DNA from: Paenibacillus dokdonensis
GTDB taxonomy: Bacteria > Bacillota > Bacilli > Paenibacillales > Paenibacillaceae
DNA length: 64,000 nt
Direction: 5' to 3'
Assembly (NCBI RefSeq): GCF_004916975.1
Contig: NZ_STGQ01000001.1
Coordinates: 582,993-646,992 of the forward strand
Below are positions 1 to 8,685 of this stretch, in pieces. The notes beneath the pieces were generated by a model. The model was not told the DNA's origin and did no database searches. It saw only the letters and a program-made list of their open reading frames with translations. A program made the translations under genes and the position numbers. Numbering within the stretch: position 1 is the stretch's first letter; the number at the start of each line of letters is the position of its first letter.

Positions 1-260
1 TCACCATCACCCTGCCCCACATGCTTTTGCTTCTGGAAATTATAGATAAAACGGTATTCGTCCAGACTCCGGATGGGTACCTTGATGATCTGTTTACCGT
101 CCGACATGACAATACTCTCTTCCGTAATGAGATCGGGCAGGTTTTGCTTAATCATTTCTTTCACTTTTTCCTGATGGCGGACTTGATCCTGATACCCTTT
201 ACGGTGCAGTGACCAGTCCTCCTTGGACACGACAAACAGCGAATGATCGTCAGATGGCAT
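1..260 (-). CDS. yhbH: YhbH family sporulation protein, N-terminal part (gene runs off the window)
   Basis: Reading the minus strand from the ATG at 260 gives 86 codons with no stop to the window edge, so this is the first part of a longer gene. The product matches my memory of Bacillus YhbH (UPF0229), with the stretches [30 protein letters not shown]-like [11 protein letters not shown] and KHVGQGDGD in the same order. YhbH is a sporulation-associated protein of unclear biochemical role. A strong GGGGAGG ribosome site lies 8 nt before the ATG, which fixes the start. The rest of the gene, including any C-terminal VWA-like region, is outside the window. Confidence 0.9.
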   Translation of the reverse strand, partial: MPSDDHSLFVVSKEDWSLHRKGYQDQVRHQEKVKEMIKQNLPDLITEESIVMSDGKQIIKVPIRSLDEYRFIYNFQKQKHVGQGDG

Positions 261-430
261 GTTCAGCACCTCCCCTATACGCATAATCAGCTTCAAAAGT
301 CATGAGTCATTATTAATCAAGTATATTCACGCGCAGGGATGATATGTGATGAGGATGAAGTAAAATAACGAGTTCAATTGATTGTAATTTAATCCATATT
401 CAGGATTTTCAAGTGAGTATTCGACTGTTT

Positions 431-458
431 ATGACAAATATTTCAAAAATGTTATAGT
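431..458 (+). promoter_or_regulatory. Candidate sigma-A promoter for the SLH gene
   Basis: The hexamers ATGACA (431-436) and TATAGT (453-458) are 16 nt apart in an AT-rich stretch. Transcription from here would give a leader of more than 200 nt before the SLH protein start at 690. The assignment is by eye only. Confidence 0.4.
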
Positions 459-463
459 ATACT

Positions 464-689
464 GCAATTGTCCTAGTTACAAAGGATGAGAGATTTCGCA
501 GTAATAGTTTCTAATACATATGTTTTGAGGGAGGTGTGCTCCAGATCATTCACGTGGGCAAGCAGTCCCGTAGGATAAGACAAGAAGAAGTGGATTGTGA
601 GGAAGGAAGCAGCGCGGTTTATCTTCTGGGAAGTTACGTCGATAGACGTGGGCGGAGACGAAAAAATGTGATTGATAGGGAGTGTACAT
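464..689 (+). other. Long 5' leader of the SLH operon, function unknown
   Basis: This stretch has no convincing gene but is not featureless. A strong Shine-Dalgarno-like GAGGGAGGTG lies at 528-537, far from the SLH start and with no obvious gene of its own. A small perfect hairpin (ACGTC, GATA loop, GACGT) lies at 636-649. A short frame opening with GTG at 536 runs past the SLH start in another frame and could be a leader peptide. I could not match the sequence to any riboswitch class I know. Confidence 0.35.
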
Positions 690-1907
690 ATGAAAAAGAG
701 AATGATCACTTTGTTGGCTATAGCACTAATTTTGGGCGCTTGTCTTGGATGGGGGAAACCCGCATCAGCAGCGGAAAGCTCATTTAAAGATGTTCCAGCC
801 AATCACTGGGCTAAAAAAGCTATTGATTATGCGGTGTCTAAGGGATATTTGAAAGGTGAAGGAAACGGGAGCTTCAGACCGAACGCGGCTGTTACGCGGG
901 CGGAATTTGCCGCCATTTTGGACCGGGTATCCACGAATGAAGCGAAAGCGAATATGGGTTCCTTTTCAGACCTGGCAGGTCATTGGAGCGAAAAAGAAGT
1001 AAGCGAAGCTGCAGCAAAAGGTTTTTTGAGTGTTGGCGATTATTCCAATGGGTTTAAGCCAGGTACGGCTTTGACACGCGTGGAAATGGCGAAATGGATG
1101 GCTTCCGGCTTGGCGGCCAAAGATGAGGATTACAAAACGGCACTGTCCGATACCAAGGAGACGATTGTGCCGGTTACGGAGTATTACAAAGGCGGCTTGA
1201 ACAAGGCTGACTATCCATATGTATCCGTTGTTCTTGGGACCGGCCTCATGTCCGGATATCCGGATGATAGTTTCGGGGCTGGTAAGACGACAACTCGGGC
1301 GGAAGTAGCAGTTATTTTACAGCGCTATGAGGGGACACAGGAGAAGGCTGCGAGTTCTTTTCGGGATTTGAGTGAGCTGAGAGAGGTAGGATTAACAGGC
1401 ACGAATGTGAAGACGGTTGCTCCGAAACTCTCAATTACCGATGGGGGTCTTCAAGAAATCTATAACAAGAATATAAATCTGAGAAATGGAATTGCTGTAC
1501 TTCAAATTCACCACTATATCTTTATTCCTGGTTCAAGTATGGCCGATCTTGGAAGTGTGTATGGAAAAATGTTTGTAGATAAAGAATACATGGTTAATCC
1601 AAAGACTTATCTTGTGCTAATTGATGAAACCTTAACTCCTAATGCGGACAATTTCACATATCAAAGATATCTAGGGGCTATCGATAATGATTTAAAAGCC
1701 GGGCTAAGAATCGATGGTGATGTTACTAAGAAATTCGGTTACAAAACCCCTCCGAACGATGGCTCCCACTTTTTTGATAAAGGTAAAGGCATCCGATTTT
1801 GGTCCGCGGGTATGTTTATGAAGACACTTAATGACAATGAAGATCGGTACTCTAATGCTGTGACAGCTAATGATGGTACAACAATAAGAATTGTTTATAA
1901 AAAATAG
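690..1907 (+). CDS. SLH-domain surface protein (405 aa)
   Basis: An exported protein probably held on the cell wall by three S-layer homology domains. From the ATG at 690 the signal peptide has a KKR start, a hydrophobic core and a PASAA cleavage region near residue 28. SLH repeats follow at about 31-79, 91-139 and 152-212, each with the F-x-D-v...W and TRAE-type signatures. The remaining ~190 residues have no motif I recognise. A TTG at 672 is in frame, but ATG 690 begins exactly at the signal peptide. A cysteine in LILGAC resembles a weak lipobox, but the Ala-rich site fits an ordinary signal peptidase better. The next gene follows after 27 nt, so the two are probably co-transcribed and may form one surface structure. 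Confidence 0.85.
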   Translation: MKKRMITLLAIALILGACLGWGKPASAAESSFKDVPANHWAKKAIDYAVSKGYLKGEGNGSFRPNAAVTRAEFAAILDRVSTNEAKANMGSFSDLAGHWSEKEVSEAAAKGFLSVGDYSNGFKPGTALTRVEMAKWMASGLAAKDEDYKTALSDTKETIVPVTEYYKGGLNKADYPYVSVVLGTGLMSGYPDDSFGAGKTTTRAEVAVILQRYEGTQEKAASSFRDLSELREVGLTGTNVKTVAPKLSITDGGLQEIYNKNINLRNGIAVLQIHHYIFIPGSSMADLGSVYGKMFVDKEYMVNPKTYLVLIDETLTPNADNFTYQRYLGAIDNDLKAGLRIDGDVTKKFGYKTPPNDGSHFFDKGKGIRFWSAGMFMKTLNDNEDRYSNAVTANDGTTIRIVYKK

Positions 1908-1934
1908 AAATTACAAGGAAGTGAAAAAGTCGGT

Positions 1935-4900
1935 ATGTACATTAAAAGGATATTATTAACATTACTATCCTTCGCTCTCATTTTCTTGTTTTTTCAATAC
2001 GATCAATCCAATAATTTATTGTCGGTTGATGCAGCTGCGGCAGCTGGCGGAGAAAATCCTAACGAATCTAAAGGATATCCATATGATGCCAAGATTAATC
2101 CAACAGGATTTCAAAAGAAACAAACAGTAACGAAATCCGTAAAAGCTACGAATCCAGGTAGGCCTGGGGTTTATTGGTATCAGATGGATGATGGAGGCTT
2201 CCAAGCTGATCAGTATGATGGAACTAAAGTAGAAACTAAAAATATTGGAGACAATGGAGATAATCCTATACCTGCTAAAAAGGCAGTTACAGGAAGAGTA
2301 GATTCTTACAACTATAAGCCAGGAACCTTTGACGACAACAATAGCATACCTACGGATGTTGAGAGCTACCCTTTTGATTCTGTTAAATCTTCTTTAACGA
2401 AAAGTACAATATTTAAACCCGGATCCGATGAAATGTTTTATTCGAATGGATCGCTTACAATTGAACCTGATAAAAGATATGTGAAATTCACCGTTACTAC
2501 AGGTGGAGAGCCATTCTCTGATAAAGTTGCCCTTAGTCATATCAAACCAAGGCCAAATGGTTACGTGAAATATCAAATTAACTATAATGTCGCAATTGAT
2601 TTTGTATGGGAGGGCACCGTCAAAGAAATCAAAGAAATCAGCTTATCCGGCTCCAACCAAATGGCTATTGGCGAAACCAAAAACTTCACAGCCGCGGTGA
2701 AAACCAAGCCGTTTTCCGAGCCAAGTGATACCGGATTTAAATCTCCCGTTGATGTTACCACTCGTCCTGAAGCCACATGGAGTTCAGACAACAAAGCGGT
2801 GGTGGAAGTCGTTGACCCTAATTCCGGACAGGTCAAGGCAAAGGCCAAAGGGAAGGCAACGATCACCGTGAAGTGGGAAAGTGGCATGTATACGCTGTAC
2901 GATAAGATCTTGATTTCAGTAGAAGACGGAGAGGTTCCTCCAACAGACCCCGAGCCTCAACCAGGAGATGTAACATGCACGGAGCCGCAGCCTGCTCAAT
3001 CGATAAGCGGCAAATACATGGATCCGGTCGTGACAGCTGTGATCAAGGCAGACAGCCGTGGCAGCGAGAAGTTTGATGTTCTACAGGGAATTCCGACTTC
3101 CGAGAGCTTGTATGGAAATGTGAAAGCGAAGGAGTATTTGTACCAGGATAAGTTCAATCAGATGAAGGGCGTATGCACCTATACGGTAAATGTAAAAAAG
3201 ACATATATGCTGGAATGGGATCCTGGAAAAACAGTAGCCAATCCCGATGGGAAAGGAACACATACCGAGCCGGACCCACAGCATGATAAAGATGAAAAAG
3301 TATATAGCTACAGCATTCAGCGGCCGTATTCTTTCTGGAAAATAGATAATCTGGAAGTATACGATATTAACCACGCAACGCTTAAAAATTATGCCTGGGA
3401 TGAAATATCCATTCATCCTTCTGGTTATAATCCGCCTGTATTCCAGGCCAACCAGGACGGCAAATATTACCCGCCTGATCCGCCGGAGGATCAGGAAGCG
3501 CCGTCGCAAACGCTAAATGGAGGCAAGTCCAGGCCGACCGTTCCTAATGAACAAGGAGCTTTCCAAGGGATGGCCGAACAATCCGTTGGCAAGGTAGAGG
3601 TTGAGAATGATTCACTGGATTTTAACGGACAAAAGATCATGAACAACCAGCGAACACCGGAAACGGGACCAACCCCATCGCAGATACCTGCTCCGCAGCT
3701 TATTAACGACAATGTACTTTATAGTCCCGGGCATATGATCAGCAGCTCTAAGACGAATAAAAGCAAAGAGGAAAGTACCGGACAAATCTTTTATAACATA
3801 ATGACTGGCAATATTAACGGCGGAACAGACCAGGATTTTTCGATCCAAGGCATTAATCCGGTGACGGTCCACACACCTGTCGTGAACTATTCCACGGTTT
3901 CTGATGACGCAGCACATAACCAGAAAACCTATCCGAATGGGAGTCGCTCTGCCCTGATTCTGGAGCGTCCATTTACGGTATCGATTCCAACCAGCGGGCA
4001 GCATACCAATTATCCTGGTTATGGCAATCGTGATTACGCAAAGTATTTTCGGATCAAGCAGGTGCAATTCCCTTTTGACGTCTACAACGCCAACAAGACA
4101 CAGTTTATACCCAAAGAAACATGGGTGGATATTCCTGTCGGTCAGCTCGACACAACCTTTTATTTACCAGTATGGGTGAACGAAGGGGATTATCAGGTTA
4201 CATTCCGCAATATTGCTGAAAATGCGCCTAATGGATTTACCTCCCAAACGAACGCCAACACGAATTTATCGCATCATGCGGCTGAATTGAAGGTGCCTGT
4301 AGAGGTCATAGGGCGGCTGTACGACTTCCATATCACGGATATTGCCGACTACAATTGGGAGAAGGTATTCCGTACACAATCCGGCAGTGCTAATCAGACA
4401 GGCATGTCCTACTGGGTAGGCCAAAATCTTATCGATGGCGATCCCCGAGGGAACAAGGCAACATTTACCCTGCCGATCAGACCGGGAAGCAATCCGCTGC
4501 AGGGGTATAAAAATGTGTCGGTAAAAACGGGATATCACTTCAAATTCGATTTTAAAACGAAGGGAAATATGTTTGAAGCACTGGATGGTATCCGGATCAC
4601 GCCAAGCTTTTTTTATGTCAGCAAGGATGGCAAGACCTTAAATGCCAATGGCGATTCTCGTGTACCGGTGGACCTTTACTACAACACGAGCAAAAATAAT
4701 TTCGTCAAGGTGGGTTCCGCTGAGGATAAGGTTCAACGCTACGTGATCTTGAACGATCGTTTACGGAATGTACCTGCTGCAGAATTGACCGATACGGCCA
4801 GCTACAAATACAATCATTACGGCCAAACGGGCAGCTTGAGCAAAAATCAATACGTCCAAAATTATATGAATGTCTTTACGAAGCAAAAAACGCCGGTCGG

Positions 4901-5360
4901 CAGTTACAGTCTAATGATTCTTCCGGAGCAGGTAAGGACATTCCTCAGGCTTACAAGCAGTATCCCGGCATCGGTGGATCAGGAACGTGCGAATGTCTCC
5001 ATTCAAAAATGGTATGGCGAATACAGTTTACCTGCAGAACCGTTCGTCGTAATAGCAGGAACGAACGTGGCTGAGTATGGACGAACACATGGCGGGCTGG
5101 ACAGCAAGTCACCGATCTTTCTCAAAAACGGCTATATCATCGTCAATTTCAATATTGAATCCATTCAGCAGGGAGATCTAAAAAGGCCTCATTTGCAGTA
5201 CATTTATGCACCATTGATGAATCAGTGGAAGATGGAAGGCTTCAACCGTGATATCCAGGATGCTTATGGCAACCGATTCAAGGTAACGGATGGCGATATC
5301 ATTTTCTACAACGCGGATCAATCCAGCCGGGATGATTTCAGCTCCCAGGTTCCGCATTAA
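1935..5360 (+). CDS. Very large exported protein with a bacterial Ig-like region (1141 aa)
   Basis: A large secreted protein of unknown function. The N-terminus has a KR start, a long hydrophobic core and an Ala-rich region near residues 33-37 that fits signal peptide cleavage. Residues about 230-330 look like a Big_2-type Ig fold (SLSGSNQMAIGETKNF, ATWSSDNKAVVEV, KAKGKATITVKW), followed by a Pro/Glu-rich linker. The rest is rich in Asn, Tyr and Pro, as in extracellular beta proteins, with no catalytic motif or C-terminal anchor that I can see. It resembles large Paenibacillus proteins I recall being annotated as DUF5704, but I cannot confirm this. The ATG at 1935 has an AAGGAAGTG ribosome site. 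The SLH protein just upstream may anchor it. Confidence 0.75.
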   Translation: MYIKRILLTLLSFALIFLFFQYDQSNNLLSVDAAAAAGGENPNESKGYPYDAKINPTGFQKKQTVTKSVKATNPGRPGVYWYQMDDGGFQADQYDGTKVETKNIGDNGDNPIPAKKAVTGRVDSYNYKPGTFDDNNSIPTDVESYPFDSVKSSLTKSTIFKPGSDEMFYSNGSLTIEPDKRYVKFTVTTGGEPFSDKVALSHIKPRPNGYVKYQINYNVAIDFVWEGTVKEIKEISLSGSNQMAIGETKNFTAAVKTKPFSEPSDTGFKSPVDVTTRPEATWSSDNKAVVEVVDPNSGQVKAKAKGKATITVKWESGMYTLYDKILISVEDGEVPPTDPEPQPGDVTCTEPQPAQSISGKYMDPVVTAVIKADSRGSEKFDVLQGIPTSESLYGNVKAKEYLYQDKFNQMKGVCTYTVNVKKTYMLEWDPGKTVANPDGKGTHTEPDPQHDKDEKVYSYSIQRPYSFWKIDNLEVYDINHATLKNYAWDEISIHPSGYNPPVFQANQDGKYYPPDPPEDQEAPSQTLNGGKSRPTVPNEQGAFQGMAEQSVGKVEVENDSLDFNGQKIMNNQRTPETGPTPSQIPAPQLINDNVLYSPGHMISSSKTNKSKEESTGQIFYNIMTGNINGGTDQDFSIQGINPVTVHTPVVNYSTVSDDAAHNQKTYPNGSRSALILERPFTVSIPTSGQHTNYPGYGNRDYAKYFRIKQVQFPFDVYNANKTQFIPKETWVDIPVGQLDTTFYLPVWVNEGDYQVTFRNIAENAPNGFTSQTNANTNLSHHAAELKVPVEVIGRLYDFHITDIADYNWEKVFRTQSGSANQTGMSYWVGQNLIDGDPRGNKATFTLPIRPGSNPLQGYKNVSVKTGYHFKFDFKTKGNMFEALDGIRITPSFFYVSKDGKTLNANGDSRVPVDLYYNTSKNNFVKVGSAEDKVQRYVILNDRLRNVPAAELTDTASYKYNHYGQTGSLSKNQYVQNYMNVFTKQKTPVGSYSLMILPEQVRTFLRLTSSIPASVDQERANVSIQKWYGEYSLPAEPFVVIAGTNVAEYGRTHGGLDSKSPIFLKNGYIIVNFNIESIQQGDLKRPHLQYIYAPLMNQWKMEGFNRDIQDAYGNRFKVTDGDIIFYNADQSSRDDFSSQVPH

Positions 5361-5380
5361 GCAAGGCACCAATGAAGGCA

Positions 5381-5416
5381 GCAAACCTGTGGTTATCATA
5401 TTTGCCACAGGTTTGC
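5381..5416 (+). terminator. Terminator-like hairpin after the SLH operon
   Basis: A perfect 12-bp inverted repeat (GCAAACCTGTGG at 5381-5392, its complement at 5405-5416) lies 20 nt after the stop of the large exported protein. There is no clear T-run, so it may be a weak terminator or an mRNA-stabilising hairpin. Confidence 0.6.
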
Positions 5417-5506
5417 TATAAACTTCTTCGTTATGATCCATAACCTCTTGGGTATTCATGCTGTTCTAGAAGAGGGGGGATTTTTGAACCAAAGGAGGAG
5501 AACCGT

Positions 5507-6034
5507 TTGGATCATGAAATCATCGTTGAAGCCACCCTGGAGCTCAAGGATGTTCAGGAACTTAATCTTTTTTTTACGAGAACATCCAGAGTGATGCTGG
5601 CCGTAATATTCTTTATGGTTTTCATTGGGATTGTCCTATTGGTCGACGGGAAGCGAACAGGAACTGAATTTGTGATCATCATGCTGCTGGATATGCTCGT
5701 CAGCGTTGTTTTATGGTTTGTGAATCGATGGAATATTCGTCAGAAATCAATGAAAGCATTCGTCAGTGATAAATTAATCCGGCAGCTCTACCGATTTGTA
5801 TTTACGGGGAGAGATATTCATTATTCCTCGGAATCGGAAACCGGGAATATGCTTTGGACAGATATCTACGAGGTCCGCGAATCACCCAATCTGTTTCTTA
5901 TCCTCCTATCGACCAGCAGATCATTAATTGTTCCCAAAGAATCATTTGCATCGGAAAAGGATCGGATGACATTCAGACAGATTGTTGAAAACAGTCTGGA
6001 GGCGGGTCAATATCACTGGAGCAGAGCATGTTAA
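5507..6034 (+). CDS. YcxB-like membrane protein (175 aa)
   Basis: A small membrane protein of the YcxB type, function unknown. Two hydrophobic segments (about residues 29-47 and 53-73) are followed by a soluble C-terminal domain with the usual YcxB pattern: a Y-S-S-E strand, a W-x-D-I-Y-E-V-R motif (IYEVRESPNLFLIL) and a phosphate-like IVPKESFAS stretch. The start is TTG at 5507, preceded by a strong AAAGGAGGAG ribosome site; no ATG gives a sensible N-terminus. It stands alone after the SLH operon and converges with the next minus-strand operon. Confidence 0.75.
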   Translation: MDHEIIVEATLELKDVQELNLFFTRTSRVMLAVIFFMVFIGIVLLVDGKRTGTEFVIIMLLDMLVSVVLWFVNRWNIRQKSMKAFVSDKLIRQLYRFVFTGRDIHYSSESETGNMLWTDIYEVRESPNLFLILLSTSRSLIVPKESFASEKDRMTFRQIVENSLEAGQYHWSRAC

Positions 6035-6076
6035 GCATGGTTTGCTACAATGCCCTGATTGCTTTTTATAAATAAA

Positions 6077-6090
6077 TGTAAACGGTTGCA
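6077..6090. promoter_or_regulatory. Isolated cre-like sequence
   Basis: TGTAAACGGTTGCA is close to the CcpA operator consensus TGWNANCGNTNWCA. It lies between two converging genes, so it has no evident promoter to act on and could be chance. Confidence 0.25.
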
Positions 6091-6143
6091 AAAAAATATT
6101 GAACCTGCTAGTCTTACCACAATAAAAGTGCATCAAGAATGAG

Positions 6144-6173
6144 AAACCCGTACCTCCAAGGTACGGGTTTATT
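6144..6173. terminator. Bidirectional terminator
   Basis: A perfect 11-bp stem (AAACCCGTACC, 5-nt loop, complement at 6160-6170) lies between the converging YcxB-like and deacetylase genes. A T-rich flank follows on the plus strand, and the A-start of the stem serves the minus strand. Confidence 0.8.
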
Positions 6174-6181
6174 GTCTGTAG

Positions 6182-6805
6182 CTAAACAGCTGCAAGCTTT
6201 AATAGCTCGCTAACCGTAACAAGTTTATACCCGTCAGCCACCAGCTCGGAGACCAGAATACGAACGGCCTCAACCGTCTGCGAGCGGTCTCCGAATCCGT
6301 CATGGAACAAGAGTATGCTGCCAGGCTTAACCTGAGCTCTGGTTTTGTCCAAAATATGCTGGACACCCGGCAGATCCCAATCATTTGCTTCCGAATTTAC
6401 GACTCCAATCATCGGGTATCCAAGACCACTCACCAAACCGTCAACTTGCTCATTGTGATCAAAGTATGGAGGCCGGAACGTTGCAGGCTTGATTCCAATG
6501 ATATCCGATAACAAATTTTCAGTTTTCACAACTTCATGCATGTAGTCTTGTTCAGACAGCTCGGTTAAATGAGGATGGGAAAAGGTGTGGTTCCCGATTT
6601 CATGCCCTTCCTGATAGACCGTACGCACGAGCGCAGGATTGTGCTGCATTTGAGTACCGATCATGTAAAAGGTTGCTTTCGCATCTGACTCCCGGAAAAT
6701 ATCCAGGATCTGCGGCGTGTACTCTGCATTTGGACCATCGTCAAAAGTGAATGCAACGGCTTTTTCTTCCGTTTCAATCCGGTTGATTACTGTATTGCTC
6801 AGCAT
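6182..6805 (-). CDS. Polysaccharide deacetylase, NodB type, apparently cytoplasmic (207 aa)
   Basis: A carbohydrate esterase family 4 enzyme that would remove N- or O-acetyl groups from a sugar polymer or oligomer. The NodB motifs are complete: TFDDGP (20-25), HTFSHP (73-78) with the two metal histidines, RPPY (111-114) and LLFHDG (166-170). There is no signal peptide or transmembrane segment, unlike most cell-wall deacetylases of this family. It starts 17 nt after the upstream permease gene and closes the operon, so it may act on sugars brought in by that transporter. The AAGGAGATGG ribosome site supports the ATG at 6805. Confidence 0.87.
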   Translation of the reverse strand: MLSNTVINRIETEEKAVAFTFDDGPNAEYTPQILDIFRESDAKATFYMIGTQMQHNPALVRTVYQEGHEIGNHTFSHPHLTELSEQDYMHEVVKTENLLSDIIGIKPATFRPPYFDHNEQVDGLVSGLGYPMIGVVNSEANDWDLPGVQHILDKTRAQVKPGSILLFHDGFGDRSQTVEAVRILVSELVADGYKLVTVSELLKLAAV

Positions 6806-6822
6806 ACTAGTCCATCTCCTTA

Positions 6823-7707
6823 TTAGCCTTTCACAGATCCGGCAGCGATTCCTTCCACAATTCGATTGCTGAGCAGCAGGAATACGATGAGGATCGGCAA
6901 AATGCTAATCATTAATGTCGCTCCGATGGCACCCCAATCCGTTGTGTATTGACCGACGAAGTTCTGCACACCTACGGTAAGTGTCTTCAAATGATCGGAG
7001 CTGATAAAGGTATTGACGAAAATAAATTCGTTCCAGTTATAGATCATATTGATGATCGCTGCAGTCACAATAACCGAGATCGTCATCGGCAGCATAATCC
7101 CGAAAAACATCCGGTTCACGGAGCAGCCATCCATAATGGCGGCCTCCTCTACCTCACGCGGCAGGGCGTAGTAGAACCCGAGCAGAATCATGATTGTGAT
7201 GGGCAGATTAAAGGCCGTATAAGAAAGAATAAGGCTGAGCTGAGAGTCCGTCAACCCTACCTTTTGGAACAGGCTGAACAGCGGAATTAATGTGGAGTGA
7301 ACCGGGATCATCATCCCGATCATGAATAATCCAAGAACCATCGACTGAAGCTTCCAGCGCATTCTCGTAATGGCGAAGGTAACAAAGCTGGCCAAAAGAA
7401 TGGTTAGGATCACGGAAACCATGGTGATGAGGACGCTGTTCATAAAATATCGCCCGATGTTTCCTTGCAGCCATACATTTTCATAGTTTACCCATTTCGG
7501 ATGACTGGGCAGGGCGAATGGAGGGAGATTGAACACCTCCTGGTTGCTCTTCAGCGAGAAGAGAAGCAGCCAAATGAGCGGCAAAATTTGAATCACGGCA
7601 GCGAAAATCAGAATGAAATAAAGGAGCCCATAGCCGATTCTGGAGCTGGCTATCCGGAACGGAGACGGAATGCCGGTACTTAAGACGACTTGATTTACGG
7701 TTTTCAT
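6823..7707 (-). CDS. Carbohydrate ABC transporter permease, MalG type (294 aa)
   Basis: The second membrane subunit of a CUT1-type sugar importer. It has six predicted membrane segments and the inner-membrane EAA loop (EVEEAAIMDGCSVNRMFFGI) that contacts the ATPase, and it ends in the usual RIVEGIAAGSVKG. GGAGG lies 8 nt before ATG 7707, so I prefer this to the in-frame GTG at 7716. No ATPase gene is in the cluster. That is normal for this class, which commonly uses a shared MsmX-type ATPase encoded elsewhere. Confidence 0.92.
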   Translation of the reverse strand: MKTVNQVVLSTGIPSPFRIASSRIGYGLLYFILIFAAVIQILPLIWLLLFSLKSNQEVFNLPPFALPSHPKWVNYENVWLQGNIGRYFMNSVLITMVSVILTILLASFVTFAITRMRWKLQSMVLGLFMIGMMIPVHSTLIPLFSLFQKVGLTDSQLSLILSYTAFNLPITIMILLGFYYALPREVEEAAIMDGCSVNRMFFGIMLPMTISVIVTAAIINMIYNWNEFIFVNTFISSDHLKTLTVGVQNFVGQYTTDWGAIGATLMISILPILIVFLLLSNRIVEGIAAGSVKG

Positions 7708-7725
7708 ACGATGCACCTCCTTGTC

Positions 7726-8607
7726 TTAGGAATATTGGATCGTGTCCTTGGAGGCCGTCGCCTTCCGGATTCCCCATGTCGCGACCATGCAGATGATTAG
7801 AAGGAAGAAGCCGATGGCGCTTCCGTATCCAAAATCAAAGCCCCGGAAAGCTTTATGATACATATAGGATGCCATAACCTCACTAGATCCATTGGGCCCT
7901 CCGTCCGTCATGACGTAGATCAGGTCGAAGTATTTCAGCGATCCCACAACAGCTAACACGATCGTGACTTTAACAACTTCTGAAATCAGCGGCAGCTTGA
8001 TACCAAGTGCAATCTGCCATGGATTTGCCCCATCGATACGGGCCGCTTCCACTAAAGAGGCTGGAATGTTCTTCAGGGCGGCGTAATAGATCAAAATGTA
8101 AAAGCCCGCATACTGCCAAAGAATCGGAATAAATAATGCGGCCAACACCAGCTTGGGATCGGATAGCCAGGCAGGAGGATCTTCAACGCCAATCGAAACG
8201 AGAAAAGAGTTCAGAATTCCGTTGGTCGGATGATAGATTTTAAGCCATAGCTGTGCGATGGCGACCGAAGAGAGCAGCATGGGTATCAAATATATTTTCC
8301 GGAGCAAGCCTGCGCCTTTAATATTGCCAGCGAGCACAAGCGCAACCAGCATATAAACAGCGAGGCTCAAGGTTGACAGTAATGCGAATAAAAAGGAATG
8401 ATATACGCTGTTCCAAAAAGCCCCGTCTTTCATCAAGGCGGCGTAATTCTCCAGCCCAATGAACGACATACTGCTGACGCCATCCCATTTCATCAAGCCA
8501 TAATATCCAGTTAACAGGATTGGAAAATAGATGATGGCCAGAATGAGAAGCAGGGATGGCAGCACATACAGGGCGATGATTCCTTTGTGGGACATGACTT
8601 TATCCAT
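7726..8607 (-). CDS. Carbohydrate ABC transporter permease, MalF type (293 aa)
   Basis: The first membrane subunit of the same importer. It has about six membrane spans, an N-terminal IALYVLPSLLLILAIIYFP start typical of the family, and the EAA loop (LVEAARIDGANPWQIALGI). The start is ATG 8607, because AGGAGG lies 9 nt upstream and would sit inside the coding region if the GTG at 8625 were used. It lies between the binding-protein gene and the second permease with short gaps, which supports a single transport operon. Confidence 0.92.
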   Translation of the reverse strand: MDKVMSHKGIIALYVLPSLLLILAIIYFPILLTGYYGLMKWDGVSSMSFIGLENYAALMKDGAFWNSVYHSFLFALLSTLSLAVYMLVALVLAGNIKGAGLLRKIYLIPMLLSSVAIAQLWLKIYHPTNGILNSFLVSIGVEDPPAWLSDPKLVLAALFIPILWQYAGFYILIYYAALKNIPASLVEAARIDGANPWQIALGIKLPLISEVVKVTIVLAVVGSLKYFDLIYVMTDGGPNGSSEVMASYMYHKAFRGFDFGYGSAIGFFLLIICMVATWGIRKATASKDTIQYS

Positions 8608-8685
8608 AAGGCGTTGCCTCCTCACCTAGCGGATAGAGAAAAGGACAGGACCGAGGTCCGTCCTTTGGCTCTACTGCCGCAGCTT

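Noticed and set aside
464-689. Possible known riboswitch in the SLH leader
   Set aside because: I compared it by memory with c-di-GMP, c-di-AMP, SAM, TPP, FMN and purine classes and found no conserved core.
536-787. Open frame overlapping the SLH protein start
   Set aside because: It overlaps the signal peptide region in another frame, and its GTG is too close to the GGGAGG. At most it is a leader peptide, so I did not call it a gene.
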